A stretch of 16,465 bases of DNA from UMGS1933 sp045593405 (GCA_045593405.1 JAZNWN010000005.1:1-16465), one strand, 5' to 3'; counted from the first letter of the stretch, positions 7,898-15,445 are shown. Numbers and translations: made by a program. Notes: generated from the sequence alone by a model not told the origin.

Positions 7898-8869
7898 CTA
7901 TAAATCTATAAATGTCTTTTTAATCGTTGAAATCAAATTTTTAAAATCTTCATAAGAAGGTTTTTCTCTATTGATATAGTTAAACATTAAATTGAATTGA
8001 GATATTCTTACTTTCTCATTAATTAAAACATATTCATTAAAATATGGTATAAGATAGTTTTTTGCAATAGATAATGCATGAGATTTATATTCTACAGGTG
8101 TTTTTACCCATAATTTATTAGATGTAATATCAATATAAATCATAGCAAATAAATTAGAAAGAAGTTTTTCAAAAAGATCAATCCTCTTTCGCTTTTTAAA
8201 ATTTTTTAAAAGAATCACATAAGGAATTAATGTAGCTTCATATCTTTTATAATGATAATAAGGCTCTTTTCTTGTTTTTGAATTTTGATTATATTTCCAT
8301 ATATAAAACGGACTCTTAATCCAAACAGTATTATTTGACAAAGCAAAAGCTAGCCAAAGAAAAGCTAAATCACCACAAATATCAATCTCTTTTAGTTCAG
8401 GGAATGCTATTTCATTTTGAATTAAATAATTTCTTTTAAATAATTTGCCATGAACTCTTAATCCATCATATTCAAATAAATGATAACTATATTTATTATT
8501 TATTATATGTTCTACATAATAATTAGATCCAATTATATCGGCGTTTGTTTTTTCTGCTAATCCAAATATATTTTCTAATCCTTTAGGATCACAAAATACA
8601 TCATCTATATCGCAAAACATGATATAATCTGCATTACTTTTATTTAAAAGTATATTTCTATTAAATGTTAAACCTAAATGAATAGAATATGCATAAGTTA
8701 TTGGAAAATTATATACTGATAATTCTTTTAAATCTAATTTATATTTTCCACCATCACTACACAATAATACTTCAAAATTATTAACACTTTGTTCATTTAA
8801 AGATTCAAAGAATCTTTTTACCATTTGTTTATCTTCATTATAATGAGATACTAATATCTGATATTTCAT
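7898..8869 (-). CDS. Family 2 glycosyltransferase (GT-A fold), 323 residues
   Basis: Predicted to move a sugar from a nucleotide donor to an acceptor in the cytoplasm. Residues 1-40 form the nucleotide-binding start of the GT-A fold (YQILVSHYNEDKQMVKRFFE, then VLLCSDGG). The metal-binding DxD-type motif is CDIDD at 86-90. LTFNRNILL at 67-75 is the usual helix before it, and the GD pair at 166-167 sits where the catalytic acid segment is expected. There is no membrane helix. The C-terminal third is basic and unassigned. ATG 8869 overlaps the stop of the fibre-like gene (ATGA), so the two are made together, and that protein is the natural substrate candidate. The DNA is especially AT-rich, suggesting separate acquisition. 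Acceptor and sugar are unknown. Confidence 0.85.
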   Translation of the reverse strand: MKYQILVSHYNEDKQMVKRFFESLNEQSVNNFEVLLCSDGGKYKLDLKELSVYNFPITYAYSIHLGLTFNRNILLNKSNADYIMFCDIDDVFCDPKGLENIFGLAEKTNADIIGSNYYVEHIINNKYSYHLFEYDGLRVHGKLFKRNYLIQNEIAFPELKEIDICGDLAFLWLAFALSNNTVWIKSPFYIWKYNQNSKTRKEPYYHYKRYEATLIPYVILLKNFKKRKRIDLFEKLLSNLFAMIYIDITSNKLWVKTPVEYKSHALSIAKNYLIPYFNEYVLINEKVRISQFNLMFNYINREKPSYEDFKNLISTIKKTFIDL

Positions 8870-9867
8870 GTAATGCTACTCCACTCCAACATACCATGTG
8901 AATTAACCATAAGAACTTTTCCAGAATCACCATAATCGTATTGAGGAAGTAAATTTATCCAGTCTGGTTCACCACCAACTAGTGCAAGTGTTTTGCCATT
9001 ATCATAGTTATCATAATATGGTAATTCCCTCACAGTATTCCAATCTACATCTCCATATTCATCTATACTAAGAACTTTACCTGCGTCTGAAGAAGAATAT
9101 TCAGGTAATATATTACCCCAATCTAAACCACTGTTACTAACAGCAAGAACTTTACCTTCATCAGTACTAATATCGTATGGAGGTAATCCATTCACAGTAT
9201 CCCATTCTAAACCAGTGTTACCAACAAAAAGAGCTTTACCTTCATCGCTACTAGTATCATATTGAGGAAGTAAATTTATCCATTCTAATTCAGCATCATC
9301 ACTTCCGCCAACACCAAGAACTTTACCTGCGTCTGAAGAAGAATATTCAGGTAATATATTATCCCATTCTAAATCACTGCTACCAACAACAAGAGCTTTA
9401 CCTTCATCGCTACTATTGTATTGAGGAAGTAAATTTATCCATTCTAATTCAGCATAATCACTTCCGCCAACACCAAGAACTTTACCTACGGCTGAAGAAT
9501 ATGCAGGTAATATATTATCCCATTCTAAACCAGTGCTACCAACAACAAGAGCTTTACCTTCATCAGTATAAGTATTGTATTGAGGTAATCCATCCACAGT
9601 AATCCATTCTAATTCAGCATCATCACTTCCGCCAACACCAAGAACTTTACCTGCATCTGAAGAAGAATATTCAGGTAATATATTATCCCATTCTAAATCA
9701 CTGCTACCAACAACAAGAGCTTTACCTTCATCGCTACTAATATAACTTGGTATTGGATTATTATCTAAATTTGCATAATCATAACGATACGTTATTCCAT
9801 CAACTTTAAAACCTTTAATTGGCTGACCATCGCCTAACATATTTTTTAATTCGTCATCCATAATCAC
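8866..9867 (-). CDS. Repeat fibre-like virion protein, 333 residues, 11 repeats
   Basis: Residues 1-39 form a unique N-terminal segment (DELKNMLGDGQPIKGFKVDG, then ITYRYDY), likely the attachment end. Residues 40-333 are eleven 24-30 residue repeats of the pattern LPxYxxxDxGKxLxVxxxxLEWxxx. Two subtypes alternate: DEGKALVVGSSDLEWDNI and SDAGKVLGVGGSDDAELEW. Such repeats occur in phage head fibres and tail fibres, where they probably form a thin trimeric beta shaft. The short SSS/SSD loops offer possible O-glycosylation sites. It lies among head and neck genes, far from the tail tip genes, so a head fibre or decoration is more likely than a tail fibre. It overlaps both neighbours by four bases. 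No receptor-binding tip domain follows the last repeat. Confidence 0.75.
   Translation of the reverse strand: MIMDDELKNMLGDGQPIKGFKVDGITYRYDYANLDNNPIPSYISSDEGKALVVGSSDLEWDNILPEYSSSDAGKVLGVGGSDDAELEWITVDGLPQYNTYTDEGKALVVGSTGLEWDNILPAYSSAVGKVLGVGGSDYAELEWINLLPQYNSSDEGKALVVGSSDLEWDNILPEYSSSDAGKVLGVGGSDDAELEWINLLPQYDTSSDEGKALFVGNTGLEWDTVNGLPPYDISTDEGKVLAVSNSGLDWGNILPEYSSSDAGKVLSIDEYGDVDWNTVRELPYYDNYDNGKTLALVGGEPDWINLLPQYDYGDSGKVLMVNSHGMLEWSSIT
8869..9750 (-). repeat. Eleven tandem repeats encoding the fibre shaft
   Basis: Units of about 75-90 bases recur with many near-identical stretches; for example the segments at about 9283-9410, 9455-9540 and 9610-9730 share long identical runs. The nearly identical pairs show recent expansion by unequal crossing over in units of two repeats. 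Confidence 0.9.
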
Positions 9868-10142
9868 ATACCTCTCAATATATTATTAAAATCACTACCA
9901 GAAATAAATGTTGCTGAGGTTTCTTCTTCTAAACTCATTAAAATTCTATTAAAATCACTACCAGAAATAAATGTTGCCGATGTAGTTGTTGGATCTTCTG
10001 ATGGCGGAAAAATTTGTTTCCATTTTCTTTCGTTGTTATCATATATTAAACCACGACATGACCTCCATCCCTTATTTATATATACTTTTAGGGAATTTAT
10101 TTTTTTCCATATTTTATTTGTTTTATCATATATTTTAATCAT
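9864..10142 (-). CDS. Small basic protein with duplicated C-terminal motif, 92 residues
   Basis: Function unknown. I start it at ATG 10142, five bases after the previous stop and behind a modest AGAAGAG site; an upstream TTG at 10169 has no ribosome site. The first 50 residues are lysine and tryptophan rich (IKIYDKTNKIWKKINSLKVY, INKGWRSCRG). The C-terminal part holds two copies of SATFISGSDFN followed by xIL, 21 residues apart. The stop overlaps the ATG of the fibre-like gene (ATGA), so it is likely made with it and could be a fibre cap, base or assembly partner. The basic front half suggests contact with an acidic protein or nucleic acid. Confidence 0.65.
   Translation of the reverse strand: MIKIYDKTNKIWKKINSLKVYINKGWRSCRGLIYDNNERKWKQIFPPSEDPTTTSATFISGSDFNRILMSLEEETSATFISGSDFNNILRGM
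9885..9980 (-). repeat. 33-base direct repeat, period 63
   Basis: Copies at 9885-9917 and 9948-9980 differ at one base and encode the duplicated SATFISGSDFN motif of the 92-residue protein. Confidence 0.9.
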
Positions 10143-10147
10143 ATTTT

Positions 10148-10333
10148 TTACTCTTCTGGATATACCCAAAGAGCAGATGTGTCCGTAGGAGGAGTAGAGC
10201 CATTGTTCGTAACAATAACTTTAACACCTATTCTATTAGATATATCCTCTATACTTTCTCTTGCCACATCGTCTCTATAGTGTAAATATTCATCCATACC
10301 AGGATATTTTATTTTAGAAATTTCTTTATTCAT
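10148..10333 (-). CDS. Small unknown protein of the fibre block, 61 residues
   Basis: Not assigned to a family. The first half is charged and probably helical (EISKIKYPGMDEYLHYRDDV, then ARESIEDISNRIG). The second half, VTNNGSTPPTDTSALWVYPEE in pieces, carries the PPTDTSALW pattern that I recall from the ends of phage fibre and neck proteins. ATG 10333 overlaps the preceding stop (ATGA), tying its translation to the glycine-rich gene before it. Likely a small virion or fibre-assembly part; this is inferred from company only. Confidence 0.6.
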   Translation of the reverse strand: MNKEISKIKYPGMDEYLHYRDDVARESIEDISNRIGVKVIVTNNGSTPPTDTSALWVYPEE

Positions 10334-10539
10334 GATATAACCATACTCCTAGAACCTTCATCATATGTGTAATTTATATTACCCCCTGAAATATCAATAG
10401 AATAAGCAGAAGAATCATAATAAAAAGTAGTATATCCACCGTGTCCACTACTACCACCACCGCCGCCACCTCCTCCATCGATTATTTCTCTAAGCATTTT
10501 TTCTATTCTAGACTGAGCAAGAATATTTTCGTTATTCAT
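10330..10539 (-). CDS. Small protein with an eight-glycine linker, 69 residues
   Basis: Residues 1-21 form a helix (NILAQSRIEKMLREIIDG) of a type found at the N-terminus of phage fibre proteins, where it probably anchors to the particle. Eight consecutive glycines at about residues 23-30 and SSGHGG then lead into a short beta segment (TTFYYDSSAYSIDISGGNIN). It starts at ATG 10539, inside the last codons of the first glycosyltransferase (8-base overlap), with GAGGG eight bases upstream, and its own stop overlaps the next ATG. It may be a minimal fibre or an adaptor linking the repeat protein to the head. Function is unproven. Confidence 0.6.
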   Translation of the reverse strand: MNNENILAQSRIEKMLREIIDGGGGGGGGSSGHGGYTTFYYDSSAYSIDISGGNINYTYDEGSRSMVIS

Positions 10540-11704
10540 TATTTAAACCCTCACTCTCCGATCTATTAAAATAACCTTCTTTACACACTCCACATTTTAT
10601 GTTATTATTTTTAAGATCTTCTGGAAGTCTAGCCCACACATCGTATATGTCATCAGGATTATATGTATCATTATGAAGTTTATCAAAAAACTCTTTTATA
10701 CCAATGTATGGTATAATGCCAAGCATTGATGCATCTTTACTTTTTCCCATTAACCCCATTGAATACATTTGACTTAAAACTTCATCACTTATATCGTCTT
10801 CTATTTTTTTATATAACATATGATAGAATTTCTTAGTATATTCCCAATTTTGTTCATCATATACCGGCTTCTTAGCATGAGTTTCAATATTATAAAAATA
10901 TAATTGCACCATTGTAGCAGCTATTTGTTGAGGTATAGTTCCTGAAAAAGGTCTTGATTTCTTAGCTTGTTGAATAGCCCAAATCATATTATCGGTCCAT
11001 CCACACATGCATTGATCAAACTGATATTGACCGTCATTTATCCTTGTTATGGAATTTTCATTCATATGCCAATAATAAGTTAAATCTTGAATTGAGATTC
11101 TTTGTTCATTTGGATTATCACAAAGAAGACCTATCCATGTATTATAGCCCGTATCTTCGTTTGCTCTAGTTCCATTTTGATATATCTTGTTTTTTTCTAT
11201 CCAATCTCTTCTATAAATAATTCCAAACATCCAAACAAACTGCCCAATATGTGGAAGTTGTTGTCTTATATTGTCTGTTAATTGATCAAATCTTGATCCA
11301 ACACATTTAATTCTCTCATCTTGTGAAATAGCACCTCTAAGTGTTTGTAAAGCTATAGCTCCAGCAAATGTGTCATCTGCATCAATACATGTAAAGAACT
11401 CACCGTTACCAGCCTCAATTCCTTTTTGTCTAGCCATTCCGGGTCCAACATTATTTTCTAATACAACTTCTTTAATGTTAAAATCCCTACTAAATCTATC
11501 GACAAATTCTTGATAACTTCCTTCTGGAGAATTATCATTGACTATGATTACATTTAAATCATCAACAATCGTTTGAATAGCAATAGAACAAAGAGTTCTT
11601 TCAATTGTTTTATGAGCTTTAAAAGCTGGTATTATAATATCTACTTTTCCCTTTTCAACTGTTCTTTTTGAATAATCAACGTTGTATTCAAAAATATTAT
11701 TCAT
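10532..11704 (-). CDS. Family 2 glycosyltransferase (GT-A fold), 390 residues
   Basis: A cytoplasmic inverting-type sugar transferase by fold. The order of motifs is complete: VDIIIPAFKAHKTIERTL at 21-38, VIIVNDNSP at 52-60, ENNVGPGMARQKGIEAG at 83-99, the metal-binding DADD at 108-111, and the ED pair of ANEDTGYN at 181-188 where the catalytic base normally lies. The remaining 190 residues are an unassigned, mostly helical domain ending in a CGVC pair at 371-374. No membrane segment is present, unlike many O-antigen transferases. A ribosome site AAGGA precedes ATG 11704 and the gene starts 7 bases after the small membrane protein gene. It shares little sequence with the second transferase, so they are not a recent duplicate pair; together they suggest a two-sugar modification. 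Confidence 0.88.
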   Translation of the reverse strand: MNNIFEYNVDYSKRTVEKGKVDIIIPAFKAHKTIERTLCSIAIQTIVDDLNVIIVNDNSPEGSYQEFVDRFSRDFNIKEVVLENNVGPGMARQKGIEAGNGEFFTCIDADDTFAGAIALQTLRGAISQDERIKCVGSRFDQLTDNIRQQLPHIGQFVWMFGIIYRRDWIEKNKIYQNGTRANEDTGYNTWIGLLCDNPNEQRISIQDLTYYWHMNENSITRINDGQYQFDQCMCGWTDNMIWAIQQAKKSRPFSGTIPQQIAATMVQLYFYNIETHAKKPVYDEQNWEYTKKFYHMLYKKIEDDISDEVLSQMYSMGLMGKSKDASMLGIIPYIGIKEFFDKLHNDTYNPDDIYDVWARLPEDLKNNNIKCGVCKEGYFNRSESEGLNNE

Positions 11705-11711
11705 AAATTTA

Positions 11712-12023
11712 TTAATCCTTCTTTTTTATTGGAATATTTTCTATTTCTTTCATTATTCTGTCAGCACTACCATTTCCACCAAGTTCATGATATGGAGAAT
11801 ATAAATATTTAAATAAATTTTCATGTTCATCATATGTAATATAACCACGTTCTATATATTCCATACCAAGAGCTAATATCCGATCATGTCCTAAACCTAT
11901 TAGCATTTTAGTTTTTGAATCTTTATGATCTGATTTTTTTGCGATAAAAGCCCAAAGCCCAGATGATGCTATCACTGAACAAAATACTGTTACTATTATC
12001 TGAATAATTGTTTCTATATCCAT
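11712..12023 (-). CDS. Small holin-like membrane protein, 103 residues
   Basis: I start it at ATG 12023, which has AAGGAG nine bases upstream and the shared ATCAAAATG context; an in-frame TTG 21 bases earlier includes that ribosome site and is not credible. Residues 5-28 form a single membrane helix (IIQIIVTVFCSVIASSGLWA and on), followed by KKSDHKD and a soluble domain with MLIGLGHDRILALGMEYIER, GYITYDEHENLFKYLYSPYH and ELGGNGS. I recall this family in Firmicutes phages annotated as holin-like or as a minor structural protein. A single membrane helix with a cytoplasmic tail fits some holins, but no endolysin is nearby, and the position after the capsid gene is unusual for lysis. The role is open. 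Confidence 0.65.
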   Translation of the reverse strand: MDIETIIQIIVTVFCSVIASSGLWAFIAKKSDHKDSKTKMLIGLGHDRILALGMEYIERGYITYDEHENLFKYLYSPYHELGGNGSADRIMKEIENIPIKKKD

Positions 12024-12054
12024 TTTGATTTTCTCCTTTCTCAATCCAAAAATA

Positions 12055-12102
12055 TAAATAGACTAATAAGTTATGATAAATATTTACCACAACTTATTAG
12101 TC
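12055..12102 (-). terminator. Hairpin after the capsid gene, weak terminator or mRNA stabiliser
   Basis: Arms 12091-12102 and 12061-12072 make a perfect 12 bp stem (GACTAATAAGTT) with an 18-base loop, and minus-strand transcripts then read TATTTATATTTTT. The T-rich stretch is interrupted, so termination is probably partial; it may also protect the 3' end of capsid mRNA. Confidence 0.65.
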
Positions 12103-12144
12103 CAATATATAAGAAAGGATTTAGATGAAAGCTTTTATCTTTTA

Positions 12145-14097
12145 TCAAGAATTCCTCTTTAAAACTATTGCGCTATAAGGTTTTACTAGAGCTCCTGAAC
12201 ACCTAGTCTCAATCAAATATTTCTGCTGATTGAAATCAATATCAAAATCATCAAACATATTTATAGATCCGCCCTTATCTGCCCCAACATTATAATCTAT
12301 AAGGTTTACAATGATTCCATAAATATCATCGGGAATCACAGGAACCGCAACAATATCCTTAACCCTCAATGCTGCAGCAAGATCGTTTTCAGTATTATAA
12401 AGTCTACGCCCAATACCATCTTCAATCAAGAGAAGATCAGCTAGAGTATCTTCTGAGCAGAAGAAAGTCGGATTACCAGAACCCCTATAATCCTTCCTAG
12501 TTTTTACAGAAGCCTTAATTATAGCATGAGGAATACTTTCGTCAGGCTCTGGAGTAACAACATGCTGAATGGCATAGAATTCTTCCTCCTTCGCAATAGG
12601 ACGAATATTATTCTCGTTAATCTTTTCAGGATCTGTCGTATCCCTACCATCGCCAACCAAAATAGCCCTAGCAATTTCTTCATCAAGCATCATACGCATC
12701 TCTGTCTTAAGCCATGCAATTACGTCAAAATCCGTAATATCAGTAATATCATCCCTATCGAGTTTCTGCTTCTTATAAATTGTCTGAGGAAGGGTAATCC
12801 TCTTAAGAAGACTAAAAACCTCATTCTTTTTTAACTTTCCCTTAATATAACCCTTTGCCCTAGCTTCATCCTCTGTGATATCTGCAAATATAGACTTAAT
12901 GCGACTAAAAGGAGTATGCCTAACTCCATTCATAACTTTTCCAACCCACTCATCTGGACGTTTAATAAATTCTGGAGTATCAGAAATCATCTGAGCATCA
13001 GGGAATAAATAATCAATATTGTCAATCCCGTATTCATCAGCGTGCTGCAAATATGACTCACGAAGAGAACCAAATCTTTGGCCGTCTTCGATAATGGTAT
13101 TCATGGCATCATGCATGAGAGTATCATCCTCTTCGTAGTAATCATCATCAAAAATATTATGCTTCATATTTTCTTCTCCTTCTTCTAATGCTTGTCCTAT
13201 TATAGAATATACTACATCTTTTTGTTTATCATCTAAACTATCTAAAACATCTCCAACTGTTTCATTATCGTCGTCATCATCGTCATAATCTTCGTCGTCA
13301 TAATCTTCGTCGTCATAATCTTCGTCGTCATAATCTTCGTCGTCATAATCTTCGTATTCTTCATAATCGTTATTATTCATATTATCATCTCCTTCATCCG
13401 CATGTTCTAAAGCTTCTTCTAAAATATTATATACCAGTTCTTTTTGTGTATCATTCATTGTATCTAAAACTGCTTCTAGATCACCATCTTCTAAAGCTGA
13501 TTGAGCCAAATATTCGTTATTTGTCAAAGCTTGTCCGACTAAACCATATACTAAGTCTTTTTGATCATCATTTAAAGTATTAAAAACATCTTCTACAGTA
13601 TAGTCGTTATCTGTATTATAATCAGAGTCATTAATATGAATTTCAGAATTATCATTATATATAATTCCTTGATCTTCATCATATCCTTCGTCATTATGTG
13701 CTAATGACACGGAATCAATATATGCTCCAGGATTTGCACCTGCTAAAACCAAACTTACTTCTCTAATAGCTCCATGAAGAACGTTTTTATTAGAGTCATG
13801 CGTTAGACGGTTGGCATAAATTGATAAATGCGTAATATCGCCATTTCTAACGGCTTCTTTAGCAGCTTTAGCAGCGTCAGAATTATTAAATGTCGCATAT
13901 GTATAAACACCTTCTGGTCTGTTCTCTAATAAAGCATGACCTAGCACATCATATGGATCTTCATGACTATGATTCCAAACTAGTGGAACCGTTTCGCCAT
14001 CATTATCTATAAATGCGTTCCTCATTATTGTTCGACCATCTGCACATTTAATATTATTTCTAGTAGCCCATCCTGAAAAATCAAATTTTTTTTTCAT
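12145..14097 (-). CDS. Prohead protease - scaffold - major capsid protein fusion, 650 residues
   Basis: Residues 1-135 are an HK97 gp4-like (S78-type) prohead protease: WNHSH at 41-45 supplies the candidate histidine, HLS at 90-92 the candidate serine, and REVSLVLAGANPGA at 112-125 closes the fold. Residues 136-310 act in the place of a scaffold: three copies of a VLDxLNDxQKxLVYxxxGQAL motif (about 166-191, 206-230, 280-304) and a five-fold EDYDD acidic tract. Residues 311-650 are an HK97-fold major capsid protein with GSLRESYLQH, IKSIFADITEDEARAKGYIK, ITDFDVIAWLKTEMRMMLDE and EIARAILVGDG. Internal ATG codons at residues 240 and 311 each have a strong ribosome site, so shorter forms of 411 and 340 residues are likely. 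The capsid part uses AGG for most arginines, unlike the front part. The main start has AGAGGTG and ATCAAAATG. Confidence 0.93.
   Translation of the reverse strand: MKKKFDFSGWATRNNIKCADGRTIMRNAFIDNDGETVPLVWNHSHEDPYDVLGHALLENRPEGVYTYATFNNSDAAKAAKEAVRNGDITHLSIYANRLTHDSNKNVLHGAIREVSLVLAGANPGAYIDSVSLAHNDEGYDEDQGIIYNDNSEIHINDSDYNTDNDYTVEDVFNTLNDDQKDLVYGLVGQALTNNEYLAQSALEDGDLEAVLDTMNDTQKELVYNILEEALEHADEGDDNMNNNDYEEYEDYDDEDYDDEDYDDEDYDDEDYDDDDDDNETVGDVLDSLDDKQKDVVYSIIGQALEEGEENMKHNIFDDDYYEEDDTLMHDAMNTIIEDGQRFGSLRESYLQHADEYGIDNIDYLFPDAQMISDTPEFIKRPDEWVGKVMNGVRHTPFSRIKSIFADITEDEARAKGYIKGKLKKNEVFSLLKRITLPQTIYKKQKLDRDDITDITDFDVIAWLKTEMRMMLDEEIARAILVGDGRDTTDPEKINENNIRPIAKEEEFYAIQHVVTPEPDESIPHAIIKASVKTRKDYRGSGNPTFFCSEDTLADLLLIEDGIGRRLYNTENDLAAALRVKDIVAVPVIPDDIYGIIVNLIDYNVGADKGGSINMFDDFDIDFNQQKYLIETRCSGALVKPYSAIVLKRNS
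13165..13181 (-). promoter_or_regulatory. Internal ribosome site and ATG for free capsid protein
   Basis: AAGGAG (13181-13176) lies 8 bases before an in-frame ATG (13167-13165) encoding the MKHNIF start of the capsid domain. This is as good as the main start of many genes here and would give a 340-residue protein lacking protease and scaffold. Confidence 0.75.
13281..13355 (-). repeat. Five copies of a 15-base unit encoding the acidic tract
   Basis: Five perfect tandem copies of CGTCATAATCTTCGT (plus-strand sense) encode repeated EDYDD-type residues within the scaffold segment. Perfect copies imply easy gain or loss of units. Confidence 0.95.
13378..13395 (-). promoter_or_regulatory. Internal ribosome site and ATG within the scaffold segment
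   Basis: GAAGGAG (13395-13389) lies 8 bases before an in-frame ATG (13380-13378) at codon 240. It would produce a 411-residue protein with the acidic tract, the third scaffold repeat and the whole capsid domain. Confidence 0.65.
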
Positions 14098-14119
14098 TTT
14101 GATTTCTCACCTCTTTTTA

Positions 14120-15445
14120 TCATTCATCAGATTGTTCTTGCTCTAATTCTTCTCCCATTCTATTAATTTCTTCTTGCATTAACGCTGTTTCTTCATCTGG
14201 CTGTTCTTCTTCGTAACCTTCATAATCTCCATAATCATCGAAATATTTGGCATCTATTTCCTCATTAGATTGAGATAGATTCTTATTTCTTAACTCATCT
14301 GCATTCGGATCGTTGGATGGTTTCATTCCGACAATCTGTCTTATTTCGTTGGAAGTTAGAATTTCATTTCTAGTAAATGTATCAGCCATCTGAGATATTT
14401 GTGTAACTGGTACCAATCTAAATGGATCTCTAAAATATTCAATAGATTGACCTTGACTCCTGGCAGTTTTAGTAAGAAATTTTCTCTTCATTTCATCAAC
14501 AATTGCTGCCATTATGGGTTCTATAGTTCTATTATTATAATTAAGCATTGCTATATCATTTGCTGTCCCGTTTAATATCTCTATGGTTATACCTAATTGT
14601 GAATATAAAAGATTTGTTAAATATTCAACCTGTGATAATAGATTAGTTTCTAATGGTCTTCCTAATTGAGTTATTTTTTCTGTACCATCTGTATATGCTA
14701 TACCGTATTTGCTCTCTGTTAATTGTTTTTCTATTTCTTTTCGTCTATTTTCTGCCTGTTGCTTTCTAATATCCGTTCTAATAATATATGGAAGCTGTAT
14801 AATCATGTTTAATTTTGCTGATGAATTTTCTTCATCAATAGTATCTAATAGACCTAATTTTCTAATAAGCCTTGATAATGTTGATGAAAATTCATTCATT
14901 ACAGAATAAAATGGATTTTCAATTATAGCCACTGTGGATTTTGGAACAATAATTTCTTGTTTTCTTCCTTCTTTTTCATTATAACATCTAACTCTTATAT
15001 GTTGTGGCATCCAACCTAAAATTTTTGCTGTTCTAACAGATAAAATATCATACGATCCAGTGACATTTGGATTAAATGATGTATCTGTTGGTACTATGGC
15101 AACACATCCGTCATCAAGCATACTCATAACAACATCTTGTATAAAGGCTCTACTTGTCTGATCAATATTAGCTTCCAGAGTAAGGCAATTATTAAGACCC
15201 GATTTAATCTCTTCTAAATATCTATCATTTTCATCCAGTCGCACATGTTTTATATCTATAGCTGCTGCATCCAACGATATTCTATTATAGACAGAGGTAA
15301 CGATAGATCTTTCAGCACCACGAGTAAGTCTAACTCGATCTGGTCTTGATGAATAGGATGGACCATTATTATATTGATTCGTAGGGTCTTTATTCATAAA
15401 CGCATTCCAAGCGTGTTTTAATCTATCAGTAAAAGGTATTCCCAT
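14120..15445 (-). CDS. Portal protein, 441 residues
   Basis: Forms the dodecameric portal ring at one capsid vertex, through which DNA is packed and to which the neck attaches. The N-terminus (FTDRLKHAWNAFMNKDPT, then SSRPDRVRLTRGAERSIVTS and VYNRISLDAAAIDIKHVRLD) and the central segments FIQDVVMSMLDDGCVAIVPT, KYGIAYTDGTEKITQLGRP and MLNYNNRTIEPIMAAIVDEM, with KRKFLTKTARSQGQSIEYFR and NEIRQIVGMKPS, match the portal family of gut Firmicutes siphophages almost throughout. Residues from about 400 are an acidic, glutamate-rich tail (DDYGDYEGYEEEQPDEE), possibly facing the head interior. AGGAG lies 9 bases before ATG 15445. The gene precedes the capsid fusion as usual. Confidence 0.95.
   Translation of the reverse strand: MGIPFTDRLKHAWNAFMNKDPTNQYNNGPSYSSRPDRVRLTRGAERSIVTSVYNRISLDAAAIDIKHVRLDENDRYLEEIKSGLNNCLTLEANIDQTSRAFIQDVVMSMLDDGCVAIVPTDTSFNPNVTGSYDILSVRTAKILGWMPQHIRVRCYNEKEGRKQEIIVPKSTVAIIENPFYSVMNEFSSTLSRLIRKLGLLDTIDEENSSAKLNMIIQLPYIIRTDIRKQQAENRRKEIEKQLTESKYGIAYTDGTEKITQLGRPLETNLLSQVEYLTNLLYSQLGITIEILNGTANDIAMLNYNNRTIEPIMAAIVDEMKRKFLTKTARSQGQSIEYFRDPFRLVPVTQISQMADTFTRNEILTSNEIRQIVGMKPSNDPNADELRNKNLSQSNEEIDAKYFDDYGDYEGYEEEQPDEETALMQEEINRMGEELEQEQSDE

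Noticed and set aside
8869..9750. Regular repeats considered as a CRISPR array
   Set aside because: The repeats are in frame, encode a conserved peptide pattern, and lack uniform repeat and unique spacer structure.
10140..10169. TTG start giving a 101-residue version of the 92-residue protein
   Set aside because: No ribosome site precedes the TTG, while ATG 10142 follows the previous stop directly.
12111..12178. Plus-strand 17-codon ORF (ATG at 12125) with AAGAAAGGA five bases upstream
   Set aside because: It is antisense to the capsid C-terminus, very short, and there is no sign of plus-strand transcription; the ribosome-like site may be chance in AT-rich DNA.
12526..14909. Plus-strand open frames opposite the capsid fusion and portal genes
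   Set aside because: They oppose two confidently identified genes and show no family features.
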